From: Pseudomonadota bacterium
Lineage (GTDB): Bacteria > Pseudomonadota > Gammaproteobacteria > Burkholderiales > Burkholderiaceae_C
NCBI GenBank assembly: GCA_021815805.1
Contig: JAKAZQ010000004.1
Location: 62,001-126,000, forward strand
Direction: 5' to 3'
Length of the DNA: 64,000 bases
Each line of letters starts with the position of its first letter. Position 1 is the first letter of the stretch. This document shows positions 51,704-61,738 of this stretch, piece by piece. The notes below the pieces were generated by a model. That model ran no database searches and was not told the DNA's origin. It saw nothing but the letters and a program-made list of their open reading frames with translations. Position numbers and translations under genes: made by a program.

Positions 51704-53989
51704 TCAGAACGCGGTGCCGACGGTGAACTGGAAGGTCTGCGTCAGGTCGCCGGGGCGCGAGCGCACCGGCTTGGCCAGGCTGAATTTCAACGGCCCGATC
51801 GGGGAGATCCAGGACACCGCTACGCCGACCGCGGCGCGCAGGTCGCTGAGCTGGATTTTCTGGTTCTCGCCCCAGACGTAGCCACTGTCCAGGAAGGTGG
51901 ACATGCGCAGGCTGTGGTCGGCCCCCGATCCGGGGAACGGGAACTGGTACTCGATGTCCCCGACCAGCAGCTTGGCGCCGCCCAGCGCGTTGCCCTGCGC
52001 ATCGCGCGGTCCAAGGGAGCTCTGCTGGAAGCCCCGCACGGTTCCGATGCCCCCGGCATACAGGTACTTGAAGATCGGCAGCGGCTGGCCGTGCAGGCCG
52101 CGCGCGTAGCCGATCAGGCCGTTCACCGCCAGGTTGGTCAGGTGGGTGACCGGGAAGAACTGCTCGTACTGGTAGCTGGCACGCACGTAGCGCAGGCTGC
52201 CGAACGGGCTGAAATCGGCGCTCAGGCGCTGGTAGCGACCGTCGGTGGGCACCAGCGCGCTGTTGCGACTGTCGCGCTGCCAGCCGAGGGTCAGCGGATA
52301 ACCCGACGACGAGCGCCCGAACTCGTTCACATACGAGATGTAGGAGGCAGGGGCGCCGGGCGCCAGATCCAGCGTGTACTGCTCGAACCCGACCCCGAAG
52401 AACACGCGGTCGAGCTCGGTGAACGGCACGCCGAACTGCACGCTCAGACCCGGTGTGACGATCTTGTAGTTGTTGCCCTGCGAGGTGTAGGGACGGATGG
52501 TGCGGTAATACGCGCTCAGGGTGCGGCTGATGCCGTCCTGGGTGAAGTACGGGTTGGTGCTGCTCAGCGCCAGCGTGCGGTAGTAGCTCGACGTGTCCAG
52601 GCTGAGGCTGAGGTTGTTGCCGCTGCCGAACACATTGTCCTGCGAGATGGAGGCATTGAACGACAGCTTGTTGGCGCTCGAGAAGCCCACCCCGAGGCCG
52701 AGCATGCCGGTGGGCTTCTCCTTGACCTGCATGTCCAGGTCGACCTCGTCGCTGGTGCCGGGGACCTCCTGGGTGCCCAGCTGCACTTTCTGGAAGAAGC
52801 CCAGGCGGTTCACACGGTCGCGCGACAGCTTGATTCGGTCGGCGTCGTACCAGGCATCCTCGAATTGCCGGAACTCGCGCCGGATCACGCTATCGCTGGT
52901 CCGGGTGTTGCCGCCGATGTCGATGTGGCGCACGTAGATGCGGCGCCCGGGGTCGGCATCGATGGTGAAGAACACCTCGTGGTGCTGGCGGTCGATGCGC
53001 GGCACCGGATCCACGCGGGCGAAGGCGTAACCGTACACGCCGAACTTGTTGATCATCGCCTTGACGCTTTCGTCCAGCTTCTTGGCGCTGTACGTATCGC
53101 CCGGCTTCAGGTCGACGAGGGCGCGGAACTCGTCGTCCAGCCCCAGATAGTTGCCGTCCAGCCGGTAGCCGGACACGACGTATTTCCTGCCCTCATGCAC
53201 GTTGACCGTGATGTGGATGGATTCCTTGTCCGCGGACAGCGCAACCTGGGTCGACTCGATGCGGAAATCGAGGTAGCCCCGATTGAGGTAGTAGGTGCGC
53301 AGGGTTTCGAGATCGGCATTCAGCTTGGAGCGCGAATACTGGTCGGCCTTCGTGTACCAGGTCAGCCATCCCGGCGTCGACAGCGTGAACAGGCCGAGCA
53401 GCGTGTGCTCGCTGTACACATGGTTGCCGACGATGCGCAGCGAGCGGATCTTGGCCACGCCGCCTTCCTGGACGTTGAAGGTCACGTCGACGCGATTGCG
53501 CTGCAGCGGCGTCACGGTGGCCGTGACGCTGGCCGCGTAATACCCCTTCGCCAGATACTGCTGCTTGAGTTCCTGCTCGGCGCGGTCGAGCAGCGCCTGG
53601 TTGAACGGCTGGGCGTCGCCGAGGCCGACCTGCTTGAGCGCCGCCACCAGCTCCTTTTTCTTGAATTCCTTGGTACCCAGAAAATCCACGTTGGCGATCA
53701 CCGGTCGCTCCTCGACGACCACGGTGACCACGTCGCCGACGGTGCGGATGCTCACGTTCTTGAACAAGCCGGTGGCGAACAGCGCGCGGATCGCCGCCGC
53801 ACCCAGTTCCGGCGTGTAACGATCGCCGATGCGAAACGGCAGGTAGGTGAACACCGTGCCCGGCTCGGTCCGCTGCAGGCCGTCGACCCGGATGTCCTTG
53901 ATGACGAAGGTGTCGGCGGCGTAGGCCTGGGCGCAGGCCATGGCGAGCACGGCCACGGCAGTACCCTGCAATGCGTGACGAAGCCTCAA
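51704..53989 (-). CDS. bamA: Outer-membrane protein assembly factor BamA
   Basis: 761 residues. A signal peptide ends AQAYA, then five POTRA domains (residues about 25-425; first FVIKDIRVDGLQRTEPGTVFTYLPF) and a 16-strand beta-barrel ending in the typical FQFTVGTAF. The surface loop VRGF motif is present as GTVRGFQQSSLGPRD. BamA folds outer-membrane proteins. The start is a TTG at 53989 with CGAGGTTAAT upstream; no ATG precedes the signal peptide. rseP ends 20 bases before. Confidence 0.97.
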   Translation of the reverse strand: MRLRHALQGTAVAVLAMACAQAYAADTFVIKDIRVDGLQRTEPGTVFTYLPFRIGDRYTPELGAAAIRALFATGLFKNVSIRTVGDVVTVVVEERPVIANVDFLGTKEFKKKELVAALKQVGLGDAQPFNQALLDRAEQELKQQYLAKGYYAASVTATVTPLQRNRVDVTFNVQEGGVAKIRSLRIVGNHVYSEHTLLGLFTLSTPGWLTWYTKADQYSRSKLNADLETLRTYYLNRGYLDFRIESTQVALSADKESIHITVNVHEGRKYVVSGYRLDGNYLGLDDEFRALVDLKPGDTYSAKKLDESVKAMINKFGVYGYAFARVDPVPRIDRQHHEVFFTIDADPGRRIYVRHIDIGGNTRTSDSVIRREFRQFEDAWYDADRIKLSRDRVNRLGFFQKVQLGTQEVPGTSDEVDLDMQVKEKPTGMLGLGVGFSSANKLSFNASISQDNVFGSGNNLSLSLDTSSYYRTLALSSTNPYFTQDGISRTLSAYYRTIRPYTSQGNNYKIVTPGLSVQFGVPFTELDRVFFGVGFEQYTLDLAPGAPASYISYVNEFGRSSSGYPLTLGWQRDSRNSALVPTDGRYQRLSADFSPFGSLRYVRASYQYEQFFPVTHLTNLAVNGLIGYARGLHGQPLPIFKYLYAGGIGTVRGFQQSSLGPRDAQGNALGGAKLLVGDIEYQFPFPGSGADHSLRMSTFLDSGYVWGENQKIQLSDLRAAVGVAVSWISPIGPLKFSLAKPVRSRPGDLTQTFQFTVGTAF

Positions 53990-54009
53990 ATTAACCTCGG
54001 CGTGGGTGT

Positions 54010-55374
54010 TTAGTGGAACGGCCCGAGCACGCGGGCGATGTCGTTGTACAAAGCCACCGCGATCATCAGCGCTATGAGGGCCAGGCCGCCCTGTTGAAGG
54101 CGCTCCTGCACGCGCTGCGGCACCTTCCGGCGTGTCAGAATCTCGAACGCATAATACAAGAGATGCCCCCCGTCCAAGACCGGTATGGGCAGCAGGTTGA
54201 GAACCCCCAGGCTGAGGCTCACCACAGCGAGAAAGCTGAGATAGGGCACCCATCCCAGTTCGGCGCTGCGGCCCGCGTAGTCGGCGATGGTCACGGGGCC
54301 GCTGAGCTGGTCGAGCGAGGCGCGCCCGATCAGCATGCGTCCGAGCGTGCGCAGGCTCAGCATGCTCAGCTCCCAGGTGCGCCGCACGCCCTGCTGCAGC
54401 GCCGGCCCGGGCGCCAGGCGCACCAGCACGCTGGGCAGGCGCTCGTCCAGCATGGCCCCGATGCGCCAGTGCGCGACACCGCGCGCATCGACCTCGCGCC
54501 GCGCCCGCACGACGAGATCGAGCACCTGCCCGGCACGCTGCACGCGCAGGCTCAGCGGATGCCCCGCGGAGCGCGCGATGGCCTGCAGCAACTGCCGGGC
54601 ATCGAAGGCCGGCGCGGCAGCCTGCGCCGCGCCAGCCCCCAGCACGACGTCGCCGGCGCGCAACCCGGCCTGCGCGGCCGGCTGGCCCGGCAGCACGCGC
54701 TCGATGCGCGCCGGCGGCTGTTGCAGTCGCAGGCCGTAGGCCCGCGCCGCATCGACGCCGCGCGACGCGACGCCCGGGCGCGGCGCCGCCAGCCACAACT
54801 CGCGCTCGCGTGCCGCGTCGCGCACGCGCAACCCGACACGGCGGCCGTCCAGCGCCGCCTGCTGCAGGCGCAATTCCAGCTGCGGCCAGCTGCGCACGCC
54901 GCGCGTGTCGCCGTCGATGCTGGTGGCCAGCACCGCCTGACCGGCGCGCACGCCGGCTGCCGCGGCAGGGCTGCCAGGCGCCGGAGCGCCGAGCAGGGGC
55001 AGCGGCTGATGCACGCCGAGAAGCGCCACCAGCGCGAACAGCAGCGAGGCCAGCAGCAGGTTCGCGGCCGGCCCGGCGACCACCACCCAGGCGCGCTTCC
55101 AGGGGCCCTGGCGATTGAAGGCGCGGTGCAGTTCCTGCGCCGCCACCGGCGCCTCGCGTTCGTCGAGCATGCGCACGAAACCGCCTAGCGGAACCGCGGC
55201 CAGCACGAACTCGGTGGCGTCGCGGCCGAAACGGCGACGCAGCAGCGCCGGACCGAAGCCGATGGAGAACTTGAGCACGCGCACGCCGCACGACAGCGCG
55301 GCCAGCAGGTGCCCGGCCTCGTGCACCGCGATGAGCAGCGCCAGGGCGAACAAGAAAGCGAACAGAGTGAGCAT
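54010..55374 (-). CDS. rseP: Site-2 intramembrane zinc protease RseP
   Basis: 454 residues. The zinc motif is VHEAGH (His18, Glu19, His22), with two PDZ domains (about 110-290) and the C-terminal VLDGGHLLYYAFEIL motif. Four transmembrane segments. It cuts anti-sigma-E and leftover signal peptides. Between dxr and bamA as in many proteobacteria. Confidence 0.95.
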   Translation of the reverse strand: MLTLFAFLFALALLIAVHEAGHLLAALSCGVRVLKFSIGFGPALLRRRFGRDATEFVLAAVPLGGFVRMLDEREAPVAAQELHRAFNRQGPWKRAWVVVAGPAANLLLASLLFALVALLGVHQPLPLLGAPAPGSPAAAAGVRAGQAVLATSIDGDTRGVRSWPQLELRLQQAALDGRRVGLRVRDAARERELWLAAPRPGVASRGVDAARAYGLRLQQPPARIERVLPGQPAAQAGLRAGDVVLGAGAAQAAAPAFDARQLLQAIARSAGHPLSLRVQRAGQVLDLVVRARREVDARGVAHWRIGAMLDERLPSVLVRLAPGPALQQGVRRTWELSMLSLRTLGRMLIGRASLDQLSGPVTIADYAGRSAELGWVPYLSFLAVVSLSLGVLNLLPIPVLDGGHLLYYAFEILTRRKVPQRVQERLQQGGLALIALMIAVALYNDIARVLGPFH

Positions 55375-55484
55375 CGGCGAGGTGTCCCGTCAGTGCGAGG
55401 CGCGAGGTCGCGCGTGCCGCCCGCGGCCACCCCCGGCGTCACGGCCGGGCTGCACGGGCTCCCGCAACGCGCATTGTGCGCGCG

Positions 55485-56660
55485 TCAACGCGCCAGCGCG
55501 TGCACCTGCAGGGCCGCCGCGCGACGCGCGCTTGCATCGAGCTCCAGCAACGCGCCGAGTTCGCGCGCCGGGGCCGCACCCAGGGCCTCGAGCACCCGGG
55601 CGTTCACGCGGTGAATGTCGGTGAACCCGAGCGCGCCGTCGAGAAAGGCCTGCACCGCCACCTCGTTGGCGGCATTGAGCACGGCGCAGGCGCCTCCCGC
55701 CAGTTCCAGCGCCGCATAGGCCAGCGACAGCCCGGGAAAGCGCGCGGCGTCCGGTTGCTCGAAGTCGAGGCGGCCGATGCGCGCAAGGTCCAGCCAGGAG
55801 CTTCCCGAGGCCATGCGCCGCGGCCAGGCCAGCCCGTAGGCGATCGGAGTGCGCATGTCGGGGGCGCCGAGCTGGGCGACCGTCGAGCCGTCGACGTAGG
55901 TGACCATCGAGTGCACGATGCTCTGCGGGTGGATCAGCACGTGAATGCGCTGCGGCGGCATGCCGAACAGATGGTGAGCCTCGATCACCTCCAGCGCCTT
56001 GTTCATCATGGTGGCCGAATCCACCGAGATCTTGCGCCCCATGCTCCAGTTGGGATGAGCGCACGCCTGTTGCGGCGTGACCGACGCCAGCAGCGCCGCG
56101 TCGGTGGTGCGGAACGGCCCTCCGGAGGCGGTCAGCGTGATGTCGCGCACGTCGTGCGCCCAGGACTGCCGGCTCTCGGGAAGGCTTTGCAGGATCGCGC
56201 TGTGCTCGCTGTCGATCGGCAGCAATTCACCGCCGCCGTCGCGCATGGCCTGCATGAACAACTCGCCGGCGACGACCAGCGACTCCTTGTTGGCCAGCAG
56301 CACGCGCTTGCCGGAGCGCGCCGCCGCCAGCGCGGACTCGAGCCCCGCGGCGCCGACGATGGCGGCCATGACGATGTCGGTCTCGGGCGCGGCGGCGACC
56401 TGCGCCAACGCCTGCGCGCCGACCAGGACCTCGGTGCGCGCGCCGTGTTCGCGCAGTGCCCGCGACAGTCGCTGGGCGGCCTGCGCGTCCTCCAGCACGG
56501 CATAGCGCGGCGCGAACTCCAGGCACTGCTCGAGCAGGCGCTGCTCGCTGCGCCGCGCGCCCAGCGCGAAGACCTCGAACGCATCGGCATGCAGCCGCAG
56601 CACGTCCAGCGTGCTGCGACCGATGGATCCGGTACTGCCCAGGATGGTCACACGTTTCAT
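55485..56660 (-). CDS. dxr: 1-deoxy-D-xylulose 5-phosphate reductoisomerase
   Basis: 391 residues; second step of the MEP isoprenoid pathway, using [87 protein letters not shown] are all intact, including the metal-binding acids. The ATG overlaps the cdsA stop (ATGA). Confidence 0.98.
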   Translation of the reverse strand: MKRVTILGSTGSIGRSTLDVLRLHADAFEVFALGARRSEQRLLEQCLEFAPRYAVLEDAQAAQRLSRALREHGARTEVLVGAQALAQVAAAPETDIVMAAIVGAAGLESALAAARSGKRVLLANKESLVVAGELFMQAMRDGGGELLPIDSEHSAILQSLPESRQSWAHDVRDITLTASGGPFRTTDAALLASVTPQQACAHPNWSMGRKISVDSATMMNKALEVIEAHHLFGMPPQRIHVLIHPQSIVHSMVTYVDGSTVAQLGAPDMRTPIAYGLAWPRRMASGSSWLDLARIGRLDFEQPDAARFPGLSLAYAALELAGGACAVLNAANEVAVQAFLDGALGFTDIHRVNARVLEALGAAPARELGALLELDASARRAAALQVHALAR

Positions 56661-57478
56661 GGCACCAGCAGCATCACCACCGGCAGCAGCGGCAGCAACG
56701 CATCGATACGGTCGAGCACGCCGCCGTGGCCCGGCAGCAACCGACTGCTGTCCTTCACCCCGGCGCGGCGCTTGAGCAGCGATTCGAACAGGTCGCCGGC
56801 CACGCTCAGCGCCGCCAGCAGCGCGCATGCCGCGAGGGCTCCCGCAAGCCCCCAGCGCGCGTCCAGGCGCGCGCCGAGGGTGTCGTGCAATTGCGGCAGG
56901 CGCGCGCACAGGGCGGTGTAGACGAGCACGCCGAGCACGCCGCACAGCGCGCCCGAGACCGTCTTTCCGGGGCTGATGCGCGGCGCCAGCCGGCGTCCGC
57001 CGAGGGCGCGCCCACCGAAATACGCGCAGACATCGGCCACCCACACCAGCATCAGCACGGACAGCAGAAAGCCGACGCCGATGGCGCGCGCATGCCACAA
57101 CGCAACCCAGGCGGCGAACAGGATCACGAAACCGAGCAGGCACAGCACCACCGGTGCGCCGAGCCCGCGCGGCAGGCCAGCGCGCGGCAGGCTGCCCAGC
57201 AGCAGCGCGCCCCAGGCCAGCGCCGCCAGCGCGAAACTGGCATCGGGGTCGAGGCGCGCCAGCGGTGTGAACAGCACCAGCGCGACGCCGAGCATCCAGG
57301 CGACGGCCCAGCCGAGCGCGGCGGCATTGCGCATGCCGGCCAGGCGCGCCCACTCCCACATGCCGGCGGCCGCGAACAGGCCCGCGGCCGCGCCGAAGGC
57401 TCGCGTGCCGGCGAACGCCAGCAGCGGCGCCAGCAGCGCCAGCAGCACGAACGCCGTGATCAGTCGGGTGCGCAGCAT
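56657..57478 (-). CDS. cdsA: Phosphatidate cytidylyltransferase
   Basis: 273 residues with about eight transmembrane helices. Makes CDP-diacylglycerol from phosphatidate and CTP. It starts [20 protein letters not shown] and contains [37 protein letters not shown] and [38 protein letters not shown], the CDS signature. The 57478 start is 19 bases after uppS; the frame upstream is a shadow. Confidence 0.97.
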   Translation of the reverse strand: MLRTRLITAFVLLALLAPLLAFAGTRAFGAAAGLFAAAGMWEWARLAGMRNAAALGWAVAWMLGVALVLFTPLARLDPDASFALAALAWGALLLGSLPRAGLPRGLGAPVVLCLLGFVILFAAWVALWHARAIGVGFLLSVLMLVWVADVCAYFGGRALGGRRLAPRISPGKTVSGALCGVLGVLVYTALCARLPQLHDTLGARLDARWGLAGALAACALLAALSVAGDLFESLLKRRAGVKDSSRLLPGHGGVLDRIDALLPLLPVVMLLVP

Positions 57479-57497
57479 CGGCGGCCGCCCGCGCGCG

Positions 57498-58256
57498 TCA
57501 GGCCACGCGAAGCCCGGACGGATCGGTCCGCGTCGGCACGCGGCCGAAACGGCGCTCGCGACGGGCGAAGTCGTCCAGCGCGTCGGCAAGGGATTTCTCG
57601 TCGAAATCCGGCCACAGCGTGCTGCTGAAATACAGTTCCGTGTACGCCAGCTGCCACAGCAGGAAGTTGCTGATGCGGTGGTCGCCGCCGGTGCGGATCA
57701 GCAGATCGGGCTCCGGGATGTCCGCCAGGCACATGTGGCGCGCCAGGCTCTGCTCGGTGAGCTCGGCGCCCTCGGCCAGCGCGGCGCGCGCCGCCTGCAC
57801 GATGTCCCAGCGCCCGCCGTAGTTCAGCGCCACCGTGAGGCGCAGGCGCGGCTCGGTCACCACCGAATTCTCCGCCTGCTGCATGAGGCTGCGCATCGAC
57901 TCCTGCAACGGGCTGCGATCACCGACGAAACGCAGGCACACGCCCTGCGCGGCGAGCTCCGCGGTCTCGCGCTCGAGCGCCTGCACGAACAGGGCCATGA
58001 GCGCGGTCACCTCCTCCGCCGGGCGTTTCCAGTTCTCCGAGGAGAACGCGAACACCGTGAGGTAGGACACGCCGTGCTGCACGCAGCCGCGCACCAGGCG
58101 CTTGAGGGCTTCGGCGCCGAACTTGTGCCCGGCGGTGCGCGGCAGCAGGCGCCGCGTGGCCCAGCGCCCGTTGCCGTCCATGACCACGGCGACATGGCGG
58201 GGCACCACGGCCGGACTCTTGCGCGGGGAACGCTTGCTGGGCATGGGCGGCAGCAT
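57498..58256 (-). CDS. uppS: Undecaprenyl diphosphate synthase
   Basis: 252 residues, making the C55 lipid carrier for peptidoglycan and LPS. The substrate-binding loop HVAVVMDGNGRWA and VFAFSSENWKRP, plus LLIRTGGDHRISNFLLWQLAYTELYF, are intact. Two ATG starts are possible (58256 and 58244). It lies eight bases after frr. Confidence 0.97.
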   Translation of the reverse strand: MLPPMPSKRSPRKSPAVVPRHVAVVMDGNGRWATRRLLPRTAGHKFGAEALKRLVRGCVQHGVSYLTVFAFSSENWKRPAEEVTALMALFVQALERETAELAAQGVCLRFVGDRSPLQESMRSLMQQAENSVVTEPRLRLTVALNYGGRWDIVQAARAALAEGAELTEQSLARHMCLADIPEPDLLIRTGGDHRISNFLLWQLAYTELYFSSTLWPDFDEKSLADALDDFARRERRFGRVPTRTDPSGLRVA

Positions 58257-58264
58257 GGCGCGGC

Positions 58265-58825
58265 TCAGACGGCCATGATCTCCGATTCCTTCTGCGCGAT
58301 GGTCTTGTCGACATCGGCGATGAAGCGATCGGTGATTTTCTGGATGTCTTCCTGCGCCCGGCGCTCGTCATCCTCGGAGGCCTCCTTGGCCTTCACCAGA
58401 TCCTTCAGCTGCTGGTTGGCATCGCGCCGCAGGTTGCGCACCGCGACCTTGGTCGCCTCGCCCTCGTGCTTGATCACCTTCACCAGGTCGCGGCGGCGCT
58501 CCTCGGTCAGCGCAGGCATGGGCACGCGTATGACGTCGCCCTGGGTCATCGGGTTCAGCCCGAGATCGGATTCGCGGATCGCCTTCTCGACGACCTGGAC
58601 CATCTTCTTCTCCCACGGCTGCACGCTGATCGTGCGCGCATCCACCAGGTTCACGTTGGCCACCTGGTTGACCGGCATCGGGCTGCCGTAGTAGTCGACC
58701 ATCACATGGTCGAGCAGCCCCGCGTGCGCACGCCCCGTGCGCACCTTGACGAGGTCGGCGCGCAGGGACTCGAGGGACTTGAGCATGCGCTGTTCACAGC
58801 TTTTCTTGATCTCGGCGATGGACAT
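58265..58825 (-). CDS. frr: Ribosome recycling factor
   Basis: 186 residues. [57 protein letters not shown] and the C-terminal [22 protein letters not shown] follow the family. With EF-G it splits post-termination ribosomes. 24 bases after pyrH. Confidence 0.98.
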   Translation of the reverse strand: MSIAEIKKSCEQRMLKSLESLRADLVKVRTGRAHAGLLDHVMVDYYGSPMPVNQVANVNLVDARTISVQPWEKKMVQVVEKAIRESDLGLNPMTQGDVIRVPMPALTEERRRDLVKVIKHEGEATKVAVRNLRRDANQQLKDLVKAKEASEDDERRAQEDIQKITDRFIADVDKTIAQKESEIMAV

Positions 58826-58849
58826 GATGGCAGACTCGGGTTGCTCGGT

Positions 58850-59560
58850 TCAAAGATGCACGAGGGTGCCCTCGGCTTCGCCCTGCACGACGCGCAGCAG
58901 GGCCCCCGGCTTGAAGATGCTGAAAACGCGTATCGGCAGCCCCTGGTCGCGACACAGCGCGAACGCGGTGGCGTCCATGATCTGCAGCCGCTTGATGATC
59001 GCCTCGTCGAAGCTGATGCGCTCGTAACGCGTGGCCTGCGGGTCGCGCCGCGGATCGTCGCTGTAGATGCCGTCGACCTTGGTGGCCTTGAGCATGACCT
59101 CGGCGCCGATCTCGGCGGCGCGCAGCGCCGCCGCGGTGTCGGTGGTGAAAAACGGGTTGCCGGTGCCGCCGGCGAAAATCACCGCCTTGCCCTCTTCCAG
59201 GTACTGCAAGGCCTTCGGGCGGACGTAGGACTCGACGACCTGGTCGATGCTGATGGCCGACATGACCCGCGCCACCAGGCCGGCATGGCGCATCGCGTCG
59301 GCCAGCGCCAGCGAGTTCATGACGGTGGCCAGCATGCCCATGTAGTCGGCGGTGGCGCGGTCCATGCCGACGGCGCCGCCGGCAACCCCGCGGAAGATGT
59401 TGCCGCCACCGATGACGATGGCCAGCTGCACACCCCGCTGCACCACCTGGGCGATGTCCTCGACCATCTTCACGATGGTCGCGCGATTGATGCCGTACGG
59501 GTCGTCGCCCATCAGGGCCTCACCCGACAACTTGAGCAACACACGCTTGTAACCGCTCAT
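58850..59560 (-). CDS. pyrH: UMP kinase
   Basis: 236 residues. [71 protein letters not shown] and [16 protein letters not shown] are UMP kinase motifs. Phosphorylates UMP for UTP/CTP synthesis. The start at 59560 fits; a further upstream ATG at 59599 is less likely. Confidence 0.98.
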   Translation of the reverse strand: MSGYKRVLLKLSGEALMGDDPYGINRATIVKMVEDIAQVVQRGVQLAIVIGGGNIFRGVAGGAVGMDRATADYMGMLATVMNSLALADAMRHAGLVARVMSAISIDQVVESYVRPKALQYLEEGKAVIFAGGTGNPFFTTDTAAALRAAEIGAEVMLKATKVDGIYSDDPRRDPQATRYERISFDEAIIKRLQIMDATAFALCRDQGLPIRVFSIFKPGALLRVVQGEAEGTLVHL

Positions 59561-59626
59561 GCCAGGTTTCTCCGGGAGATGGGGCGAATCAAAGGACAAG
59601 GCCTGCGGACTGCCGCGAAGGTCGGC

Positions 59627-60535
59627 TCAGGCACTGCGCGCCGCAGCCATCTGCGCGGCGACCTCGTCGGCGAAATTTTCCGACTTTTTCTCGATGCCCT
59701 CGCCCACGACGTAGAGCGTGAAGCCGCGCACCTTGGTCTTCGCCGCCGCCAGCATCTGCTCGACCGTCTGCTTGTCGTTCTTGACAAAGGCCTGGTTGAA
59801 CAACGAAACCTCCTTCAGGTACTTCTGCACCGCGCCCTCGACACGCTTGGCGACGATCTCGGGAGCCTGCACCGGGCGGCCCTCGGCGCGCGCCTTGTCG
59901 GCGTCCTCGGCAGCCTTCTGCGTGGCGATCGAGCGCTCGGAGTCGATCAGCGCCGCCGGCACCTCGGCGGACGACAGCGCCACCGGTTTCATCGCCGCGA
60001 CGTGCATGGCCACGTCCTTCGCCGCCACCGCATCGCCATCGTATTCGACGACCACGCCGATGCGCGTGCCATGCAGGTAGCTGGCGAGGCTGGCGTCGGA
60101 GGCGAAACGCTTGAATCGGCGGATGGTCATGTTCTCGCCGATCTTGCCGATCAGGGTCGTGCGCTGCGCCTCGATGGTGCTGCCGTCCACCTGCAGCGCC
60201 GACAGCGCCGCGACGTCCGCCGGGTCGCGCTCGGCCACCAGGCGCGCGAGCAGGTTGCCGAAGGCGAGGAAATCGTCGTTCTTGGCGACGAAGTCGGTCT
60301 CGCAGTTGATCTCCACCAGGGCCCCGACCTTGCCGTCGATGTGCGCCGCGACGATGCCCTCGGCGGTGATGCGCGCGGCCGCCTTGCTCGCCTTGCTGCC
60401 CAGCTTGACACGCAGCAGTTCCTCGGCGCGGGCCATGTCGCCGTCGGCCTCGGTCAGGGCCTTCTTGCACTCCATCATCGGGGCGTCGGTCTTGGCGCGA
60501 AGCTCAGCGACCATGGATGCGGTGATTGCCGCCAT
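59627..60535 (-). CDS. tsf: Elongation factor Ts
   Basis: 302 residues. [48 protein letters not shown] and the second UBA-like / core domain are present. It exchanges GDP for GTP on EF-Tu. Between rpsB and pyrH as in most bacteria. Confidence 0.98.
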   Translation of the reverse strand: MAAITASMVAELRAKTDAPMMECKKALTEADGDMARAEELLRVKLGSKASKAAARITAEGIVAAHIDGKVGALVEINCETDFVAKNDDFLAFGNLLARLVAERDPADVAALSALQVDGSTIEAQRTTLIGKIGENMTIRRFKRFASDASLASYLHGTRIGVVVEYDGDAVAAKDVAMHVAAMKPVALSSAEVPAALIDSERSIATQKAAEDADKARAEGRPVQAPEIVAKRVEGAVQKYLKEVSLFNQAFVKNDKQTVEQMLAAAKTKVRGFTLYVVGEGIEKKSENFADEVAAQMAAARSA

Positions 60536-60567
60536 ATTGCACTCCTGATTCGATCCTGGATTGAACA

Positions 60568-60589
60568 AGGGGGCTGCGAACAGCCCCCT
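60568..60589 (-). terminator. Hairpin between rpsB and tsf (attenuator-like)
   Basis: On the minus strand AGGGGGCT, a 6-base loop and AGCCCCCT form an 8-bp GC stem followed by TTGTTC, a weak T-rich tail. It sits 32 bases upstream of tsf. A partial terminator at this junction would set the S2 : EF-Ts ratio. Confidence 0.6.
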
Positions 60590-60652
60590 GTGGAAACTCG
60601 GCCGGGGCGCGCGCGCGCCCGGGCCTGGCGTTCGGATGGCCGCTGGCCGTGC

Positions 60653-61411
60653 TCAGGCCGACGCCGATTCGTCGGGCACCTCGACGAATTCGGCGCCCTC
60701 CTCGGCAGCGCCCTGCGCGACCTCGTGCAGCGCGTCGTTGCGCCCCTCGAGGATGGCGTCGGCGATGCCGCGGCAGTACAGCGCCACCGCCTTGCCCGAG
60801 TCGTCGTTGCCGGGGATGACATGGTCGATGCCGATCGGCGAGTGGTTGGTATCCACCACACCGACAATGGGAATGCCCAGCATGTGAGCCTCTTCCACGG
60901 CGATCTTGTGATAGCCGACGTCGATCACGAACATCGCATCGGGCAGCGCGTTCATGTCCTGGATGCCGCCGATGGACTTCTCCAGCTTCGCCAGCTCACG
61001 CTGGAACAGCAGCTGTTCCTTCTTGGTCATATGCTCCAGCGCGCCCTCGGCGATCTGGGTCTGCATGTCCTTGAGCTTCTTGATCGAACCCTTGACGGTC
61101 TTGAAGTTGGTCAGCATGCCACCCAGCCAGCGCGCATTGACGAAAGGCATGCCGCAGCGCTGGGCTTCCGCCTGCACGATCTCGCCGGCCTGGCGCTTGG
61201 TGCCGACGAACAGGATGGTGCCGCGGCGCGCCGCCATCTGCCGCGTGAACTTGCACGCGTCCTGGAACATCGGCAACGTCTTCTCGAGGTTGACGATGTG
61301 GATCTTGTTGCGGTGGCCGAAAATGAACGGCGCCATCTTCGGGTTCCAGAACCGGGTCTGGTGCCCGAAGTGCACGCCGGCCTCGAGCATTTCACGCATG
61401 GAAACGGACAT
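60653..61411 (-). CDS. rpsB: Small-subunit ribosomal protein uS2
   Basis: 252 residues. [44 protein letters not shown] and [34 protein letters not shown] are uS2 signatures. First gene of the block that runs rpsB-tsf-pyrH-frr-uppS-cdsA-dxr-rseP-bamA. About 214 bases of leader lie between it and a TATAAT -10 candidate. Confidence 0.98.
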   Translation of the reverse strand: MSVSMREMLEAGVHFGHQTRFWNPKMAPFIFGHRNKIHIVNLEKTLPMFQDACKFTRQMAARRGTILFVGTKRQAGEIVQAEAQRCGMPFVNARWLGGMLTNFKTVKGSIKKLKDMQTQIAEGALEHMTKKEQLLFQRELAKLEKSIGGIQDMNALPDAMFVIDVGYHKIAVEEAHMLGIPIVGVVDTNHSPIGIDHVIPGNDDSGKAVALYCRGIADAILEGRNDALHEVAQGAAEEGAEFVEVPDESASA

Positions 61412-61738
61412 CGGTGATTCCTAGGTTGGGTCTGAAAGCCGGCCCCTCACCCGCGCGCGCCAGGGCTCCTCGGCCCTCGCCCGCGCCGGGCACCTGGTCG
61501 GGCCGGTTCGCGAATTTCGCCGCGACACGCCGCAGCGGCTCGTCGGCAACGCCGTTCGCGCCCGCGCCATGCGCCGCATGCGGCTGCGCGGGTGCTTCCG
61601 GCTGCTTCCCGACAAAACCAAAGCATTATAGACACGAACGCCTGCTGCACCGCGGCATGCGGCGCCCGCAAAGGCACAGGCGCTATGCTGCCGGCCGGCC
61701 CGCGCGACACCGCCGCCGCATCCGATCCCGCCCAAGCC
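61412..61738. other. Intergenic region between rpsB and the DUF3422 gene
   Basis: About 330 bases between divergent genes. It contains the rpsB leader and a TATAAT -10 candidate on the minus strand (61625-61630). I see no second gene. The + strand side shows no clear promoter for the DUF3422 gene. Confidence 0.5.
61625..61630 (-). promoter_or_regulatory. -10 candidate for rpsB
   Basis: A perfect TATAAT on the minus strand (attata on +) within the only A+T-rich patch of this gap. The -35 region, 17 bases upstream, does not match TTGACA, so the call is tentative. It would leave a leader of about 210 bases before rpsB. Confidence 0.35.

Noticed and set aside
51026-54013. + strand 995-residue frame
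   Set aside because: It is antisense to skp and bamA.
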